From Terriglobia bacterium (GTDB lineage Bacteria > Acidobacteriota > Terriglobia > UBA7540), in NCBI GenBank assembly GCA_030040515.1, contig JASHTO010000098.1, positions 1 to 7,387 on the forward strand: 7,387 bases of DNA, in the 5' to 3' direction. Shown piece after piece: positions 1-5,988 of this stretch. A program made the position numbers and the translations under genes. Positions within the stretch are counted from its first letter, which is position 1; every line of letters begins with the position of its first letter. Under the pieces are notes generated by a model. That model was not told where the DNA came from, did no database searches, and saw only the letters and a list, made by a program, of their open reading frames with translations.

Positions 1-5
1 CCAAG

Positions 6-74
6 ACGCAAAGTTACGCAAGGCGAAAGTGCTTTGTTTGCTTGGCGGTGCTTTGCGCCTTGGCGTCTTTGCGT
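6..74. repeat. Imperfect palindromic intergenic repeat (ACGCAAAG type)
   Basis: The left arm ACGCAAAG at 6-13 is matched by CTTTGCGT at 67-74, and AAGGCG at 20-25 by CGCCTT at 56-61, giving an interrupted inverted repeat with a loop of about 30 bases. No reading frame of interest crosses it. Repeats of this look are common between genes in environmental bacteria, but I cannot check copy number here. It could fold as a hairpin in RNA and may end transcription from a gene upstream of the window. Confidence 0.6.
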
Positions 75-144
75 GAAATGTTTTTCTTTTGAGTAGATTT
101 TTTCACAGCTTCCCTTTATGTCTGCGATCCCCTCATGGCCCATA

Positions 145-173
145 TTGACATCCGCCCCGCAACCCCCTACGCT
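145..173 (+). promoter_or_regulatory. Putative sigma70-type promoter of the rhomboid gene
   Basis: A perfect -35 hexamer TTGACA lies at 145-150. After a 17-base spacer comes TACGCT at 168-173, which keeps the T1, A2 and T6 positions of the -10 consensus. Transcription would begin near 180, leaving a leader of about 30 bases before the ATG at 209. The -10 box is weak and there is no obvious Shine-Dalgarno ahead of the ATG. This is a sequence-match prediction only. Confidence 0.45.
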
Positions 174-208
174 AGGCTTTCGAATCCTCACTCCTCCCAC
201 AGATACTT

Positions 209-1053
209 ATGGCCAAATGCTCCGCCTGCCGGCAGCAATTTGACTCGCCCTTCTGGAAGCTCGCCACGCTTTGCCCACAGTGCAAGGCGGCGCAGGTGGC
301 GCTTCACGCGAATTTGCAGGCCATTACGCCGGCATTCATCGTTACTCCGATCCTGGTTGGCCTGAACGTTCTGGTTTTCATCGCCATGGTGGTCTCGGGT
401 GTCTCTTTCATCGAGCCGGACACGGGCGACCTGATTCGCTGGGGGGCGAGTTTCGGGCCCTACACGCTGGGCGCGCAACCCTGGCGGGCATTCACCTGCA
501 TGTTCGTCCACATCGGAATTCTGCACCTGCTCTTCAACATGTGGTGCCTGTGGAGCCTCGGTCTGCTCGCCGAGCGCCTGATGGGGAATTGGAATTTCCT
601 GCTGCTCTACTTGCTCAGCGGCCTGGGCGGGAGCGTCTTCAGCCTGTGGCTCCATCCCCAACTCGTCACCGCCGGCGCTTCCGGAGCGATCTTCGGCGTG
701 GCGGGCGGCCTGGTTCGATTCTAGCCCTGAGGAAGGCGCAGATTCCGAACGCTGCTATTCAACAAACCCTGAAGAGCGTTCTTTTTTTCGTCGGCTACAA
801 TCTGATCTACGGTCTGTGAGGAGGAATCGACAATGCCGCGCACGTGGGCGGCCTGTTCGCCGGGCTGGCACTGGGAGCGTTCCTGCCGAAGCGCCAGTTG
901 TTTGCTGTCCCTCGGCTGGAAGCCGCGCCCGCGCCGCCCCCGGCAATCGAAGAGGGCTCATCCGCCTCTTTCTTTAACCTCGGAGCCGCGGTGGCGGTCA
1001 GTCCGTTGGCTGACGGACAGCCACCGCAAAAGCCTCCAGTTGATTGTTATTGA
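209..1053 (+). pseudogene. Rhomboid-family intramembrane serine protease, disrupted by a frameshift and a nonsense codon
   Basis: Rhomboids cut transmembrane proteins inside the membrane with a Ser-His dyad. From ATG 209 the frame encodes an N-terminal zinc-ribbon-like CxxC pair (C4/C7, C22/C25), a first membrane segment (about residues 43-65), the conserved HxxxxHxxxN (H101, H106, N110), another membrane segment, and GASGAIFG with the nucleophile S158. It then stops at 722-724. Homologous sequence continues in the next frame (LALRKAQIP and onwards), so one base is missing near 721; a single added T would restore FLALRKA. That frame meets TGA at 817-819, after which GGIDNAAHVGG follows in the same frame with the expected catalytic His at 841-843. 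An Arg CGA to TGA change would explain the stop. The tail stays open to 1053. As sequenced, no product carries both catalytic residues. Everything else is well preserved, so the damage is recent or an assembly error. Confidence 0.85.
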
Positions 1054-1076
1054 AACATTTTGTTTTGCGCTATACT
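1050..1076 (+). promoter_or_regulatory. Possible promoter of miaB
   Basis: TTGAAA at 1050-1055 resembles a -35 box and TATACT at 1071-1076 a good -10 box. The 15-base spacer is shorter than the usual 16-18. Transcription would start near 1083, just upstream of the ATG at 1102. If real, it makes the TTG at 1060 an unlikely start codon, because that codon would lie upstream of the transcript. Moderate to low confidence because of the spacer. Confidence 0.35.
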
Positions 1077-1101
1077 GTCATCGTCGGCTCAGTGCTGCTC
1101 A

Positions 1102-2532
1102 ATGGGAAATGACCTCATTCAAATCGGAAGTGGCGTGCCACCGGGAGCCGCCGCCGTCGTCGCTCCTCGCGCGCCGGAATTTTCCCCCGCCATCGCCGCC
1201 AACGGCAAATCGTTTTACATTGAAACCTTCGGCTGCCAGATGAACGTGCACGACTCGGAGAAATTGGCGGGCGTGTTGATGGCGCGCGGCTATCGCCCCG
1301 TGGAGACGCACGACGACGCGGACATTATTCTCTACAACACGTGCAGCATTCGGGAAAAAGCCGCGCAAAAAGTTTTCTCGCGGCTCGGAGCGTTTCGCAA
1401 GTCGCGTCGATCACCCCCTTCGGGCGTGGCCGCGCAGAAAATTATCGGTGTGCTCGGTTGCGTTGCGCAGCAGGAAGGCGAAAAATTCTTCGAGCGCGCG
1501 CCGCAGGTCAGCCTGGTTTGCGGCTCGGCGAGCTATGCGAAGCTGCCCGAGTTGCTCGATCAGCTTGAATCCGGAAATCGCCGCGTCAAGGGCCTCGACC
1601 TCGACACGGAAGACTGCTTCGAAACCGAATTCACGCGCCGCGACAATCGCTTTCGCGCCTATCTGACGATCATTGAAGGTTGCGACCAGCGCTGCGCGTT
1701 CTGCGTGGTGCCCATGACGCGCGGACCCGAGCGCAGCCGCAGCGGCGCGAAGATTGTGGCCGATTGCCGCCGCCTGGTGGACCAGGGATTTACGGAAATC
1801 CAGATTCTGGGCCAGATCGTGAACGCCTGGCAGGACCCCTCGCCCGCGCACTGGAGCTTTGCGGAATTGCTGGGGCGCGTGGCGGAGGTGCCGGGCGTGT
1901 GCCGCGTGCGCTTCACGACTTCGCATCCGCGCTATTTCACTCCGGACATTGTCGCCGCCATCGATTCCCACCCCGCGCTCTGCGACCAGATTCACCTGCC
2001 CGTGCAGGCGGGCTCAACTCCGGTGCTGGCTCGCATGTTGCGCGGCTACACGCGCGAGGAGTATCTGGAGAAAATCCACTTTATTCGCCAATCGCGGCGG
2101 CCCATCAGCCTTTCGACGGACATCATCGTGGGCTTCTGCGGCGAGACCGAACAGGACTTCGAGCAGACGCTCAGCCTGCTGGCGGAAGTGGAGTACGATC
2201 AGGTGTTCTCCTTCAAATTTTCGACCCGGCCCAACACGTCCGCGCAGAATTTCGCCGACAATGTCGACGAGGAAGAAAAGGGCCGCCGCCTGACGGTTCT
2301 GCAGGAAGCGCAGCGGCAAATTCAGTGGCGGCGCAATCAGGCACTGGTGGGCGAAACCTTTGAAGTGCTCGTGGAAGGCTACCAGCCGCGCCTGCTCCAG
2401 GCCGTGGGCCGCACCACCAGCAATCGCGTGGTCAATTTTCCCGGCGCGCCGGAAGATATCGGCAGGTACATGCAGGTGAAGGTGACGTCAGCGGGGCCGA
2501 ATAGTCTGGTGGGGGAGAGAATTGCAATCTAA
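1102..2532 (+). CDS. miaB: tRNA-2-methylthio-N6-dimethylallyladenosine synthase (MiaB)
   Basis: MiaB is a radical-SAM methylthiotransferase that converts i6A37 to ms2i6A37 in tRNAs reading UNN codons, using two [4Fe-4S] clusters. All three domains are visible in this 476-residue protein. The N-terminal domain has its three cluster cysteines in ETFGCQMN (C45), NTCSIREK (C81) and GVLGCVAQQ (C120). The radical-SAM CxxxCxxC motif is at C194, C198 and C201 (GCDQRCAFC). A C-terminal TRAM domain follows (about 410-474), with GRTTSNRVVNF and NSLVGERI. Length fits the family. The frame is open back to a TTG at 1060, adding 14 residues; I prefer ATG 1102 because the extension looks unlike MiaB and covers a possible promoter. 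Neither start has a clear Shine-Dalgarno. GQIVNAW differs from the GQNVNAW I recall in E. coli MiaB, and VGFCGET from VGFPGET. A related MTTase such as MtaB or RimO is less likely given GCQMN and VVPMTRG. Confidence 0.95.
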   Translation: MGNDLIQIGSGVPPGAAAVVAPRAPEFSPAIAANGKSFYIETFGCQMNVHDSEKLAGVLMARGYRPVETHDDADIILYNTCSIREKAAQKVFSRLGAFRKSRRSPPSGVAAQKIIGVLGCVAQQEGEKFFERAPQVSLVCGSASYAKLPELLDQLESGNRRVKGLDLDTEDCFETEFTRRDNRFRAYLTIIEGCDQRCAFCVVPMTRGPERSRSGAKIVADCRRLVDQGFTEIQILGQIVNAWQDPSPAHWSFAELLGRVAEVPGVCRVRFTTSHPRYFTPDIVAAIDSHPALCDQIHLPVQAGSTPVLARMLRGYTREEYLEKIHFIRQSRRPISLSTDIIVGFCGETEQDFEQTLSLLAEVEYDQVFSFKFSTRPNTSAQNFADNVDEEEKGRRLTVLQEAQRQIQWRRNQALVGETFEVLVEGYQPRLLQAVGRTTSNRVVNFPGAPEDIGRYMQVKVTSAGPNSLVGERIAI

Positions 2533-2533
2533 A

Positions 2534-2597
2534 GGTCATCGGTTCGCGGTAATCGGTAAATGCTTCACTCCACACTGCTGACTGACAACCGATGACC
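2534..2597. repeat. Inverted repeat between miaB and the nuclease-family gene
   Basis: GGTCATCGGTT at 2534-2544 is the exact reverse complement of AACCGATGACC at 2587-2597, with a 42-base loop. The loop and flank contain degenerate short motifs (GGTAATCGGTAAA, GACAACCGATGACC, GGAACCGACAACCG) that look like a low-complexity dispersed intergenic element. It starts one base after the miaB stop codon. There is no T-tract, so it is not a standard terminator. Confidence 0.6.
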
Positions 2598-2623
2598 CGG
2601 AACCGACAACCGGGAACTCTTTC

Positions 2624-2628
2624 AGGAG
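2624..2628 (+). promoter_or_regulatory. Ribosome binding site fixing the start of the nuclease-family gene
   Basis: AGGAG at 2624-2628 stands 8 bases before ATG 2637. This decides against the in-frame upstream ATG at 2592, which lies inside the inverted repeat and would add 15 residues that do not resemble the family. Confidence 0.8.
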
Positions 2629-2636
2629 TTTTTTCC

Positions 2637-3122
2637 ATGGAAGTCGAGATGAAAATCCGCGGCCTGGTGATGGATCCCGTCACCAACATGCCCATCGTGA
2701 TCCTCAAGGACGTGGGCGGAACGGCGGTGCTGCCCATCTGGGTGGGAATTTATGAAGCCAACGCCATCGCGCTGGAAATCGAAAAGGTCACCACGCCGCG
2801 CCCCATGACTCACGATTTGCTGAAAAATCTGCTGCTGGGCCTGGAAACTCACGTGCAGAAAGTTGTGGTCAGCGAGCTGCGCGACGACACCTTCTACGCG
2901 CTGATCTGGCTGGAGCGCGACGGCCAGATGATGTCGATCGATTCACGCCCCAGCGACGCCCTGGCGCTGGCGCTGCGCGTCGATTGCCCGATCTACGTTG
3001 AGGACGAGGTCCTGAAGAGCTCCAAGAATTCCGCCAATGCCACGGATAAGGTGAGCAGCGAAGAATTGCGCAAGTGGCTGGAGAATTTGAACGACGAGGA
3101 TATGGGGCGGTACAAGATGTAA
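2637..3122 (+). CDS. DUF151 / bifunctional nuclease-family protein
   Basis: This 161-residue protein is a single BFN (DUF151) domain with a short charged tail. The family hallmarks are all present: LPIWVGIYEANAIA (residues 32-45), RPMTHDLL (55-62), the TFYALIWL strand (85-92) and DSRPSDALALALR (102-114), followed by PIYVEDEVL. Some members have reported DNase/RNase activity, but the role of most bacterial members is unsettled, so nuclease activity here is inferred from family only. The tail from about residue 128 is rich in Ser, Glu, Asp and Lys and is probably flexible or helical. No signal peptide or membrane segment is seen, so it should be cytoplasmic. It sits 104 bases after miaB and 132 bases before parA; both gaps hold palindromic repeats, so co-transcription is uncertain. 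Confidence 0.92.
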   Translation: MEVEMKIRGLVMDPVTNMPIVILKDVGGTAVLPIWVGIYEANAIALEIEKVTTPRPMTHDLLKNLLLGLETHVQKVVVSELRDDTFYALIWLERDGQMMSIDSRPSDALALALRVDCPIYVEDEVLKSSKNSANATDKVSSEELRKWLENLNDEDMGRYKM

Positions 3123-3168
3123 CGATGGCGGGACAGTTTTCCCGGCAACCGGAGGCTGCGTGACCCAA

Positions 3169-3240
3169 CGAAATCCGAAATTCGAAACTCCAAATTCGCC
3201 CGCGAGTGACGCAGTTTCGAGTTTCGAATTTCGAATTTCG
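3169..3240. repeat. Long AT-rich hairpin (TTCGAA-type repeat) in the parA leader
   Basis: CGAAATTCGAAACTC at 3176-3190 is the exact reverse complement of GAGTTTCGAATTTCG at 3219-3233. Extending outward (3169-3175 against 3234-3240) adds seven more pairs with a single mismatch, so the stem is about 22 base pairs around a 28-base loop. Tandem TTTCGAA units make up the right arm and run on toward 3247. The AT-rich composition contrasts sharply with the neighbouring genes. It ends 14 bases before the parA ATG, so if transcribed it would lie in the mRNA leader. Confidence 0.85.
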
Positions 3241-3254
3241 ATTTTCGAGTGCCC

Positions 3255-4022
3255 ATGCCTGCGACCGTAATTGCCATCGCGAATCAGAAGGGCGGCGTCG
3301 GGAAGACGACGACGGCGGTGAATCTGGCTGCCGCTTTCGCGCGGAAAAATCGCCGCACCCTCCTGATCGATCTCGACCCGCAATCCAACAGCACGCTCAC
3401 CTTTTTCCCTCCGGATGAGATCAAGAATTCCATCTACGATGTGCTCTCGGACCCCAAGGTGACGGTGGCGCAGGTGGTGCATCCCACCAAGGTTGCGAAT
3501 CTGGCCCTCGCCCCGGCGCGCATTGCGCTGGCCAAGCTGGAAGCAAACCTGGTGGGGCAGTTTGACGCCCCCTTCCGCTTGAAAGACGCGCTGGTGAGCG
3601 CGCGCAATGACTTTGACCTGATCGTGATTGACACGCCGCCCGCGCTCGGCATCATCACCGTCAACGCGCTGGTGGCGGCGAACTATCTGTTGGTGCCGAT
3701 TCAGGCTTCCTATTACGCGCTGGAAGGGACGGACGATCTGCTCGAAACGCTGGAGCGCATCCGGGCGCGCCCCAATCCGGACTTGCAGTTGCTCGGCGCG
3801 GTGGTGACGCTTTACGACAAGCGCACCAACCTGGCGCGCGACATCTACAAGCAGGTGCGGCAGGTTTTTGGCGGCAAGGTTTTCAAAACCGTGATTGGCA
3901 AGAACGTGCGCCTGGAGGAGAGCCCCGCCTACAAGGAGACGATCTTCAGCTTTGCGCCGGATTCGAGCGGCGCCACCGAATACGCGCAGCTTGCCAAGGA
4001 GGTCATGCAACGTGTCAGTTAG
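3255..4022 (+). CDS. parA: ParA/Soj-family chromosome-partitioning ATPase
   Basis: ParA ATPases bind DNA non-specifically as ATP dimers and, with ParB, move replicated origins or plasmids apart. The 255-residue protein carries the deviant Walker A KGGVGKTTT (K12 signature lysine, K17), Walker A' DLDPQSN near residue 40, and Walker B with LIVIDTPPALG near residue 125. There is no N-terminal helix-turn-helix extension, so it is the short chromosomal or type Ib form rather than a P1-type ParA. I chose ATG 3255 over GTG 3249, two codons upstream, because it leads straight into the family's PATVIAIANQKGG start. No Shine-Dalgarno is clear for either. parB follows with an 11-base overlap, indicating translational coupling. 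The AT-rich hairpin just upstream may affect expression. Other ParA-like cargo-positioning proteins cannot be excluded, but the adjacent parB supports partitioning. Confidence 0.93.
   Translation: MPATVIAIANQKGGVGKTTTAVNLAAAFARKNRRTLLIDLDPQSNSTLTFFPPDEIKNSIYDVLSDPKVTVAQVVHPTKVANLALAPARIALAKLEANLVGQFDAPFRLKDALVSARNDFDLIVIDTPPALGIITVNALVAANYLLVPIQASYYALEGTDDLLETLERIRARPNPDLQLLGAVVTLYDKRTNLARDIYKQVRQVFGGKVFKTVIGKNVRLEESPAYKETIFSFAPDSSGATEYAQLAKEVMQRVS
3996..4003 (+). promoter_or_regulatory. Ribosome binding site for parB inside the end of parA
   Basis: AAGGAGGT at 3996-4003 is an almost full-length anti-16S match placed 8 bases before GTG 4012. It fixes the parB start upstream of the in-frame ATG at 4051. 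Confidence 0.85.
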
Positions 4023-4833
4023 ACGCGCGGGTTTACCTCTCACCGTACAGATGCGGCACAATTCGCATTACGTGGAAGACATCATCTCGCGCAGCGGCGC
4101 CGCCATCGGCCGCATGATTCCCATCGAGCAGCTCCAGCCCAACGCCGACCAGCCCCGCAAGGAGCTGGGCGAGTTGCAGGGGCTCACCGAATCGGTGCGC
4201 GAAAAAGGCGTGCTCGAGCCTCTGCTGGTGCGCTATCTCGCCGATTCCGACAAGTTCATGATCATCTCCGGCGAGCGCCGCTACCACGCCGCGCGCGCCG
4301 CGGGTCTGCGCGAGCTGCCTTGCATCGAAAAGGACGTGGACGACGGCGAGACCATGGAAATCGCCCTCATCGAAAACCTGCAACGCAAGGACCTGACGCC
4401 CTTTGAGGAAGCGGAAGGCGTGCAGGCCCTCGCCGACCGCTTTTCGCTGACCCACGCCGACATCGCAGTGAAGATTTCCAAGTCGCGCTCCTCGATTACG
4501 GAGACTTTGAGTTTGCGCAGTATTCCGGACGAGGTGAAAGCCCTGTGCGTTGAAGCCGGCGTGACCTCGAAGTCCCAGCTTTTGCAAGTGGCGCGCCAGC
4601 CGGATGAAGCCAGAATGCGCGCGCTCGTGCGGAGATTCGCGCTGGGCCTCGTCAACCGGGAGCAGGCGCGTGAAGAACGGAATCCCGAAAAGAAACCTCA
4701 CCAGGCAGTCTTCCGTTTTGTTCCTCCCGCAAAGGAATTCAAGCTGGTCCTGAAATTCCGCAAGGGTCACGTGGAGCGGGACGAGGTCGTCGCCGCGCTG
4801 CGCAAGATCATTGAATCGCTGGAAAAGGAGTAA
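4012..4833 (+). CDS. parB: ParB/Spo0J-family partition protein
   Basis: ParB proteins bind parS sites, close as CTP-dependent clamps on DNA and stimulate ParA. From GTG 4012 the protein has 273 residues. The N-terminal ParB domain begins near IPIEQLQPNADQPRKE and includes ISGERRYHAARAAGL (box II, CTP/DNA) and ALIENLQRKDLTPFEEAEG (box III). A helix-turn-helix region follows (LTHADIAVKISKSRSSI). A basic, charged linker leads to a short C-terminal strand-helix segment (FKLVLKFRKGH to the end) suited to dimerisation. Two features differ from textbook chromosomal ParB: no LGKGL/LGRGL-type ParA-stimulating motif at the N-terminus, and GERRYHAA where GERRxRAA is usual. The gene overlaps parA by 11 bases and has a near-perfect ribosome site, so the two should be made together. 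I saw no parS-like TGTTTCACGTGAAACA in the window. A plasmid- or element-derived ParB is an alternative. Confidence 0.92.
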   Translation: MSVRRAGLPLTVQMRHNSHYVEDIISRSGAAIGRMIPIEQLQPNADQPRKELGELQGLTESVREKGVLEPLLVRYLADSDKFMIISGERRYHAARAAGLRELPCIEKDVDDGETMEIALIENLQRKDLTPFEEAEGVQALADRFSLTHADIAVKISKSRSSITETLSLRSIPDEVKALCVEAGVTSKSQLLQVARQPDEARMRALVRRFALGLVNREQAREERNPEKKPHQAVFRFVPPAKEFKLVLKFRKGHVERDEVVAALRKIIESLEKE

Positions 4834-5143
4834 GCAGTTTTCAGTTGTCGGCCATCAGTCGTCAGTAGGGGCTCTTGATCTCTTAAAACTGATGAATAAT
4901 CCGCTGAGAAGTCCCCCTGCTGTCCAGGGGGCAGCCTGAGTTTGACGGTTCCGGGAAGCAACACATCGTAGGCTTTCACCGGTTCGAAGTGACCCCTCAC
5001 CCCAACTCCCTTCTCCCTTCTCCCCTCTCCCTTGGGGAGAGGGAAGAGGGGAGTTGGGGTGAGGGGTTCTTGTGTGGTGTTCAGGCTCCTTCAGGGCCGG
5101 TCGCCGTAAGGCTTCAGGCTTTGCCGGGGGATGATTGCAAATC
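4834..5143. other. Gene-free intergenic stretch with hairpins and a low-complexity repeat
   Basis: After parB come a degenerate CAGTTGTC/CATCAGTCGTCAGT motif (4835-4866), a 7-base-pair hairpin CCCCCTG/CAGGGGG (4913-4919 with 4925-4931), and the large hairpin listed separately (4992-5067). The remaining 75 bases before the next ATG show no promoter that I trust. On the - strand about 4875-4995 is stop-free and translates to a plausible-looking peptide containing FEPVKAYDVLLPGTVKL, but I recognise no family, so I do not call a gene. Confidence 0.6.
4992..5067. repeat. Large pyrimidine/purine hairpin repeat (CCCCTCACCCCAACTCCC type)
   Basis: A perfect 19-base inverted repeat pairs 4992-5010 (ACCCCTCACCCCAACTCCC) with 5049-5067. 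Between them a second stem pairs 5023-5031 with 5035-5043 around a three-base loop. One strand is nearly all pyrimidine in the left half and nearly all purine in the right half. This pattern is familiar as a dispersed intergenic repeat in diverse environmental genomes, although copy number cannot be tested here. It could act as a transcription end for parAB despite lacking a T-tract. Confidence 0.85.
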
Positions 5144-5518
5144 ATGACTTGCCCTCTGCTCTTCGTCTACGGAACGTTGCGCCGTGGCGAGGAACTGCAT
5201 CACCACTTGCGGCGGCTGGGCGCGCGCTTTGCGAGGAGGGCGCGCGTGGCGGCGGTGCTCGACAAGCGGCGGCGATATCCCGGAGCGCGGCCCACGGGGC
5301 AAAGAGGCAAATGGGTTCGAGGCGAGATCTTCGTGCTGCGCCGGCCGGCGCAGGACCTGCGCGTTCTGGACGCGGTGGAGGGAACCGTAAACGGAGCTTT
5401 GCCGGGTGAGTTCGTGCGCGGCACGGCGGAGGTCGTCTCGAACAACGCCGTTCGGCGTGATGCTTGGATGTATTGGCTCGGTGCCGGCCCACTGACGAAG
5501 GGAATTGGCGCGCCGTAG
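5144..5518 (+). CDS. Gamma-glutamylcyclotransferase-like (AIG2/GGCT fold) protein
   Basis: GGCT-fold enzymes release 5-oxoproline from gamma-glutamyl compounds; related members act on gamma-glutamylamines or glutathione. This 124-residue protein opens with LLFVYGTLRRGE, the substrate-binding loop YGTLxxG at residues 9-15. It continues with the VRGEIFVL strand (58-65) and LDAVEG (75-80), where E79 matches the usual catalytic Glu. The later GEFVRGTAEVV fits the x-x-Arg-x-x-V-x-V strand of the family. Length is right for a single domain and no signal peptide is seen. I use ATG 5144; a TTG three codons upstream is possible, and no good Shine-Dalgarno is present. It is unusually rich in Arg and His. 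The next gene follows after 17 bases, so the two are probably one transcript. The true substrate cannot be told from sequence. Confidence 0.82.
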   Translation: MTCPLLFVYGTLRRGEELHHHLRRLGARFARRARVAAVLDKRRRYPGARPTGQRGKWVRGEIFVLRRPAQDLRVLDAVEGTVNGALPGEFVRGTAEVVSNNAVRRDAWMYWLGAGPLTKGIGAP

Positions 5519-5535
5519 AGAGTAGGGAGCCAGCC

Positions 5536-5883
5536 GTGCCTGACGTTTCGCCCCCGCCCCTGAACCCCGCGCAGGTTGCGCGTCTCGAACGACTGCTGAA
5601 GGCGGGCTACCAGTTCACCACCTTCGAGCAGTTCGCGCGCTACCCGGCCGTGGAGAAGGCGGGCTTCGTCGCGCTGCTGGATATTTCGGGCAGCGGCGTG
5701 CGCCAGTTTGGAAGCGTGGGCTATCACCTGGGAAACGGCATCGGCGTCTTGATCGAGGGCGCGGGTGGAAAGGTTTTTGTGTGGAAGAGCGAATCACGCG
5801 AAGCCACACCCGAGTTGCTGGAATCATACGAAAGGGTGAAGATGGAGCTGGCGGAGTTATTGAATGAGACACTTACGCCGTAG
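5536..5883 (+). CDS. Conserved-looking hypothetical protein, 115 residues
   Basis: I do not recognise a named domain. The protein starts with a Pro-rich leader (PDVSPPPLNP), then a helix with LERLLKAGYQFTTFEQFARY, a compact middle with two likely beta-hairpins (FVALLDISGSGVRQFGSVGY, GIGVLIEGAGGKVFVWKS), and a C-terminal amphipathic helix (TPELLESYERVKMELAELL). There is no membrane segment, signal peptide or Cys. GTG 5536 is chosen because AGGGAG at 5524-5529 stands 6 bases upstream; the frame is open back to a TTG at 5464, but that would overlap the preceding gene by 55 bases. It lies 17 bases after the cyclotransferase-like gene and is likely co-expressed with it. Its TAG stop is part of the palindromic repeat that follows. 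Codon use resembles its neighbours, so it is probably a real gene. Confidence 0.75.
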   Translation: MPDVSPPPLNPAQVARLERLLKAGYQFTTFEQFARYPAVEKAGFVALLDISGSGVRQFGSVGYHLGNGIGVLIEGAGGKVFVWKSESREATPELLESYERVKMELAELLNETLTP

Positions 5884-5940
5884 GGGCGGCCCTCGCCCTG
5901 CGGCCCAAAGCCTTCGGGCGACGGGTGGTGGCCGCCCTAC
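5880..5940. repeat. GC-rich palindromic repeat (GTAGGGGCGGCC type) containing a stop codon
   Basis: GTAGGGGCGGCC at 5880-5891 pairs with GGCCGCCCTAC at 5930-5940 with one bulged G. The interior is GC-rich, with CGCCCTGCGGCCC and TTCGGGCGACGGGT able to form further pairs. The TAG stop of the upstream gene (5881-5883) is within the left arm. The look is that of a dispersed REP-like element; it could also serve as a terminator or protect the mRNA 3' end. Confidence 0.8.
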
Positions 5941-5957
5941 AGCACCAATGCGAAAAT

Positions 5958-5978
5958 GGGCAGGCATGAGGCCTGCCC
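5958..5978. repeat. Short perfect hairpin (GGGCAGGC type) before the reductase gene
   Basis: GGGCAGGC at 5958-5965 and GCCTGCCC at 5971-5978 form an 8-base-pair stem with a five-base loop; CCTAC follows directly. An in-frame ATG at 5956 lies at its edge but is an unlikely start because translation would begin in the repeat. The hairpin ends 10 bases before ATG 5989, where it could interfere with ribosome access if transcribed. Confidence 0.75.
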
Positions 5979-5988
5979 CTACGATGCC

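Noticed and set aside
817..819. Programmed read-through or selenocysteine at the TGA in the rhomboid gene
   Set aside because: An upstream frameshift already breaks the gene, the site is not a Cys or active-site position in the family, and no selenocysteine-type hairpin is evident after it. Decay or sequencing error is simpler.
833..1243. A frame starting at ATG 833 with AGGAGGA at 819-825 just upstream
   Set aside because: The spacing is good, but the product is Arg/Trp/Pro-rich, out of frame with the rhomboid tail, and runs into miaB. The ribosome-site look comes from the GGA-GGA Gly codons of the rhomboid sequence.
1411..1995. Long open frame on the - strand inside miaB
   Set aside because: It is a shadow of miaB in GC-rich sequence. 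Its product is Ala/Arg/His-rich, and miaB on the other strand has every family motif.
2943..4061. A 372-codon open frame on the - strand across the nuclease-family gene and parA
   Set aside because: It crosses two well-identified genes and the repeat between them, and its product shows no domain. Long antisense frames are common in high-GC DNA.
4033..4770. A 245-codon open frame on the - strand inside parB
   Set aside because: It lies opposite a clear ParB-family gene with its own strong ribosome site and shows no recognisable motif.
5200..5727. A - strand open frame across the cyclotransferase-like and hypothetical genes
   Set aside because: The + strand genes have family motifs or a good ribosome site and tight spacing; the antisense product is low-complexity Arg/Ala/Ser.
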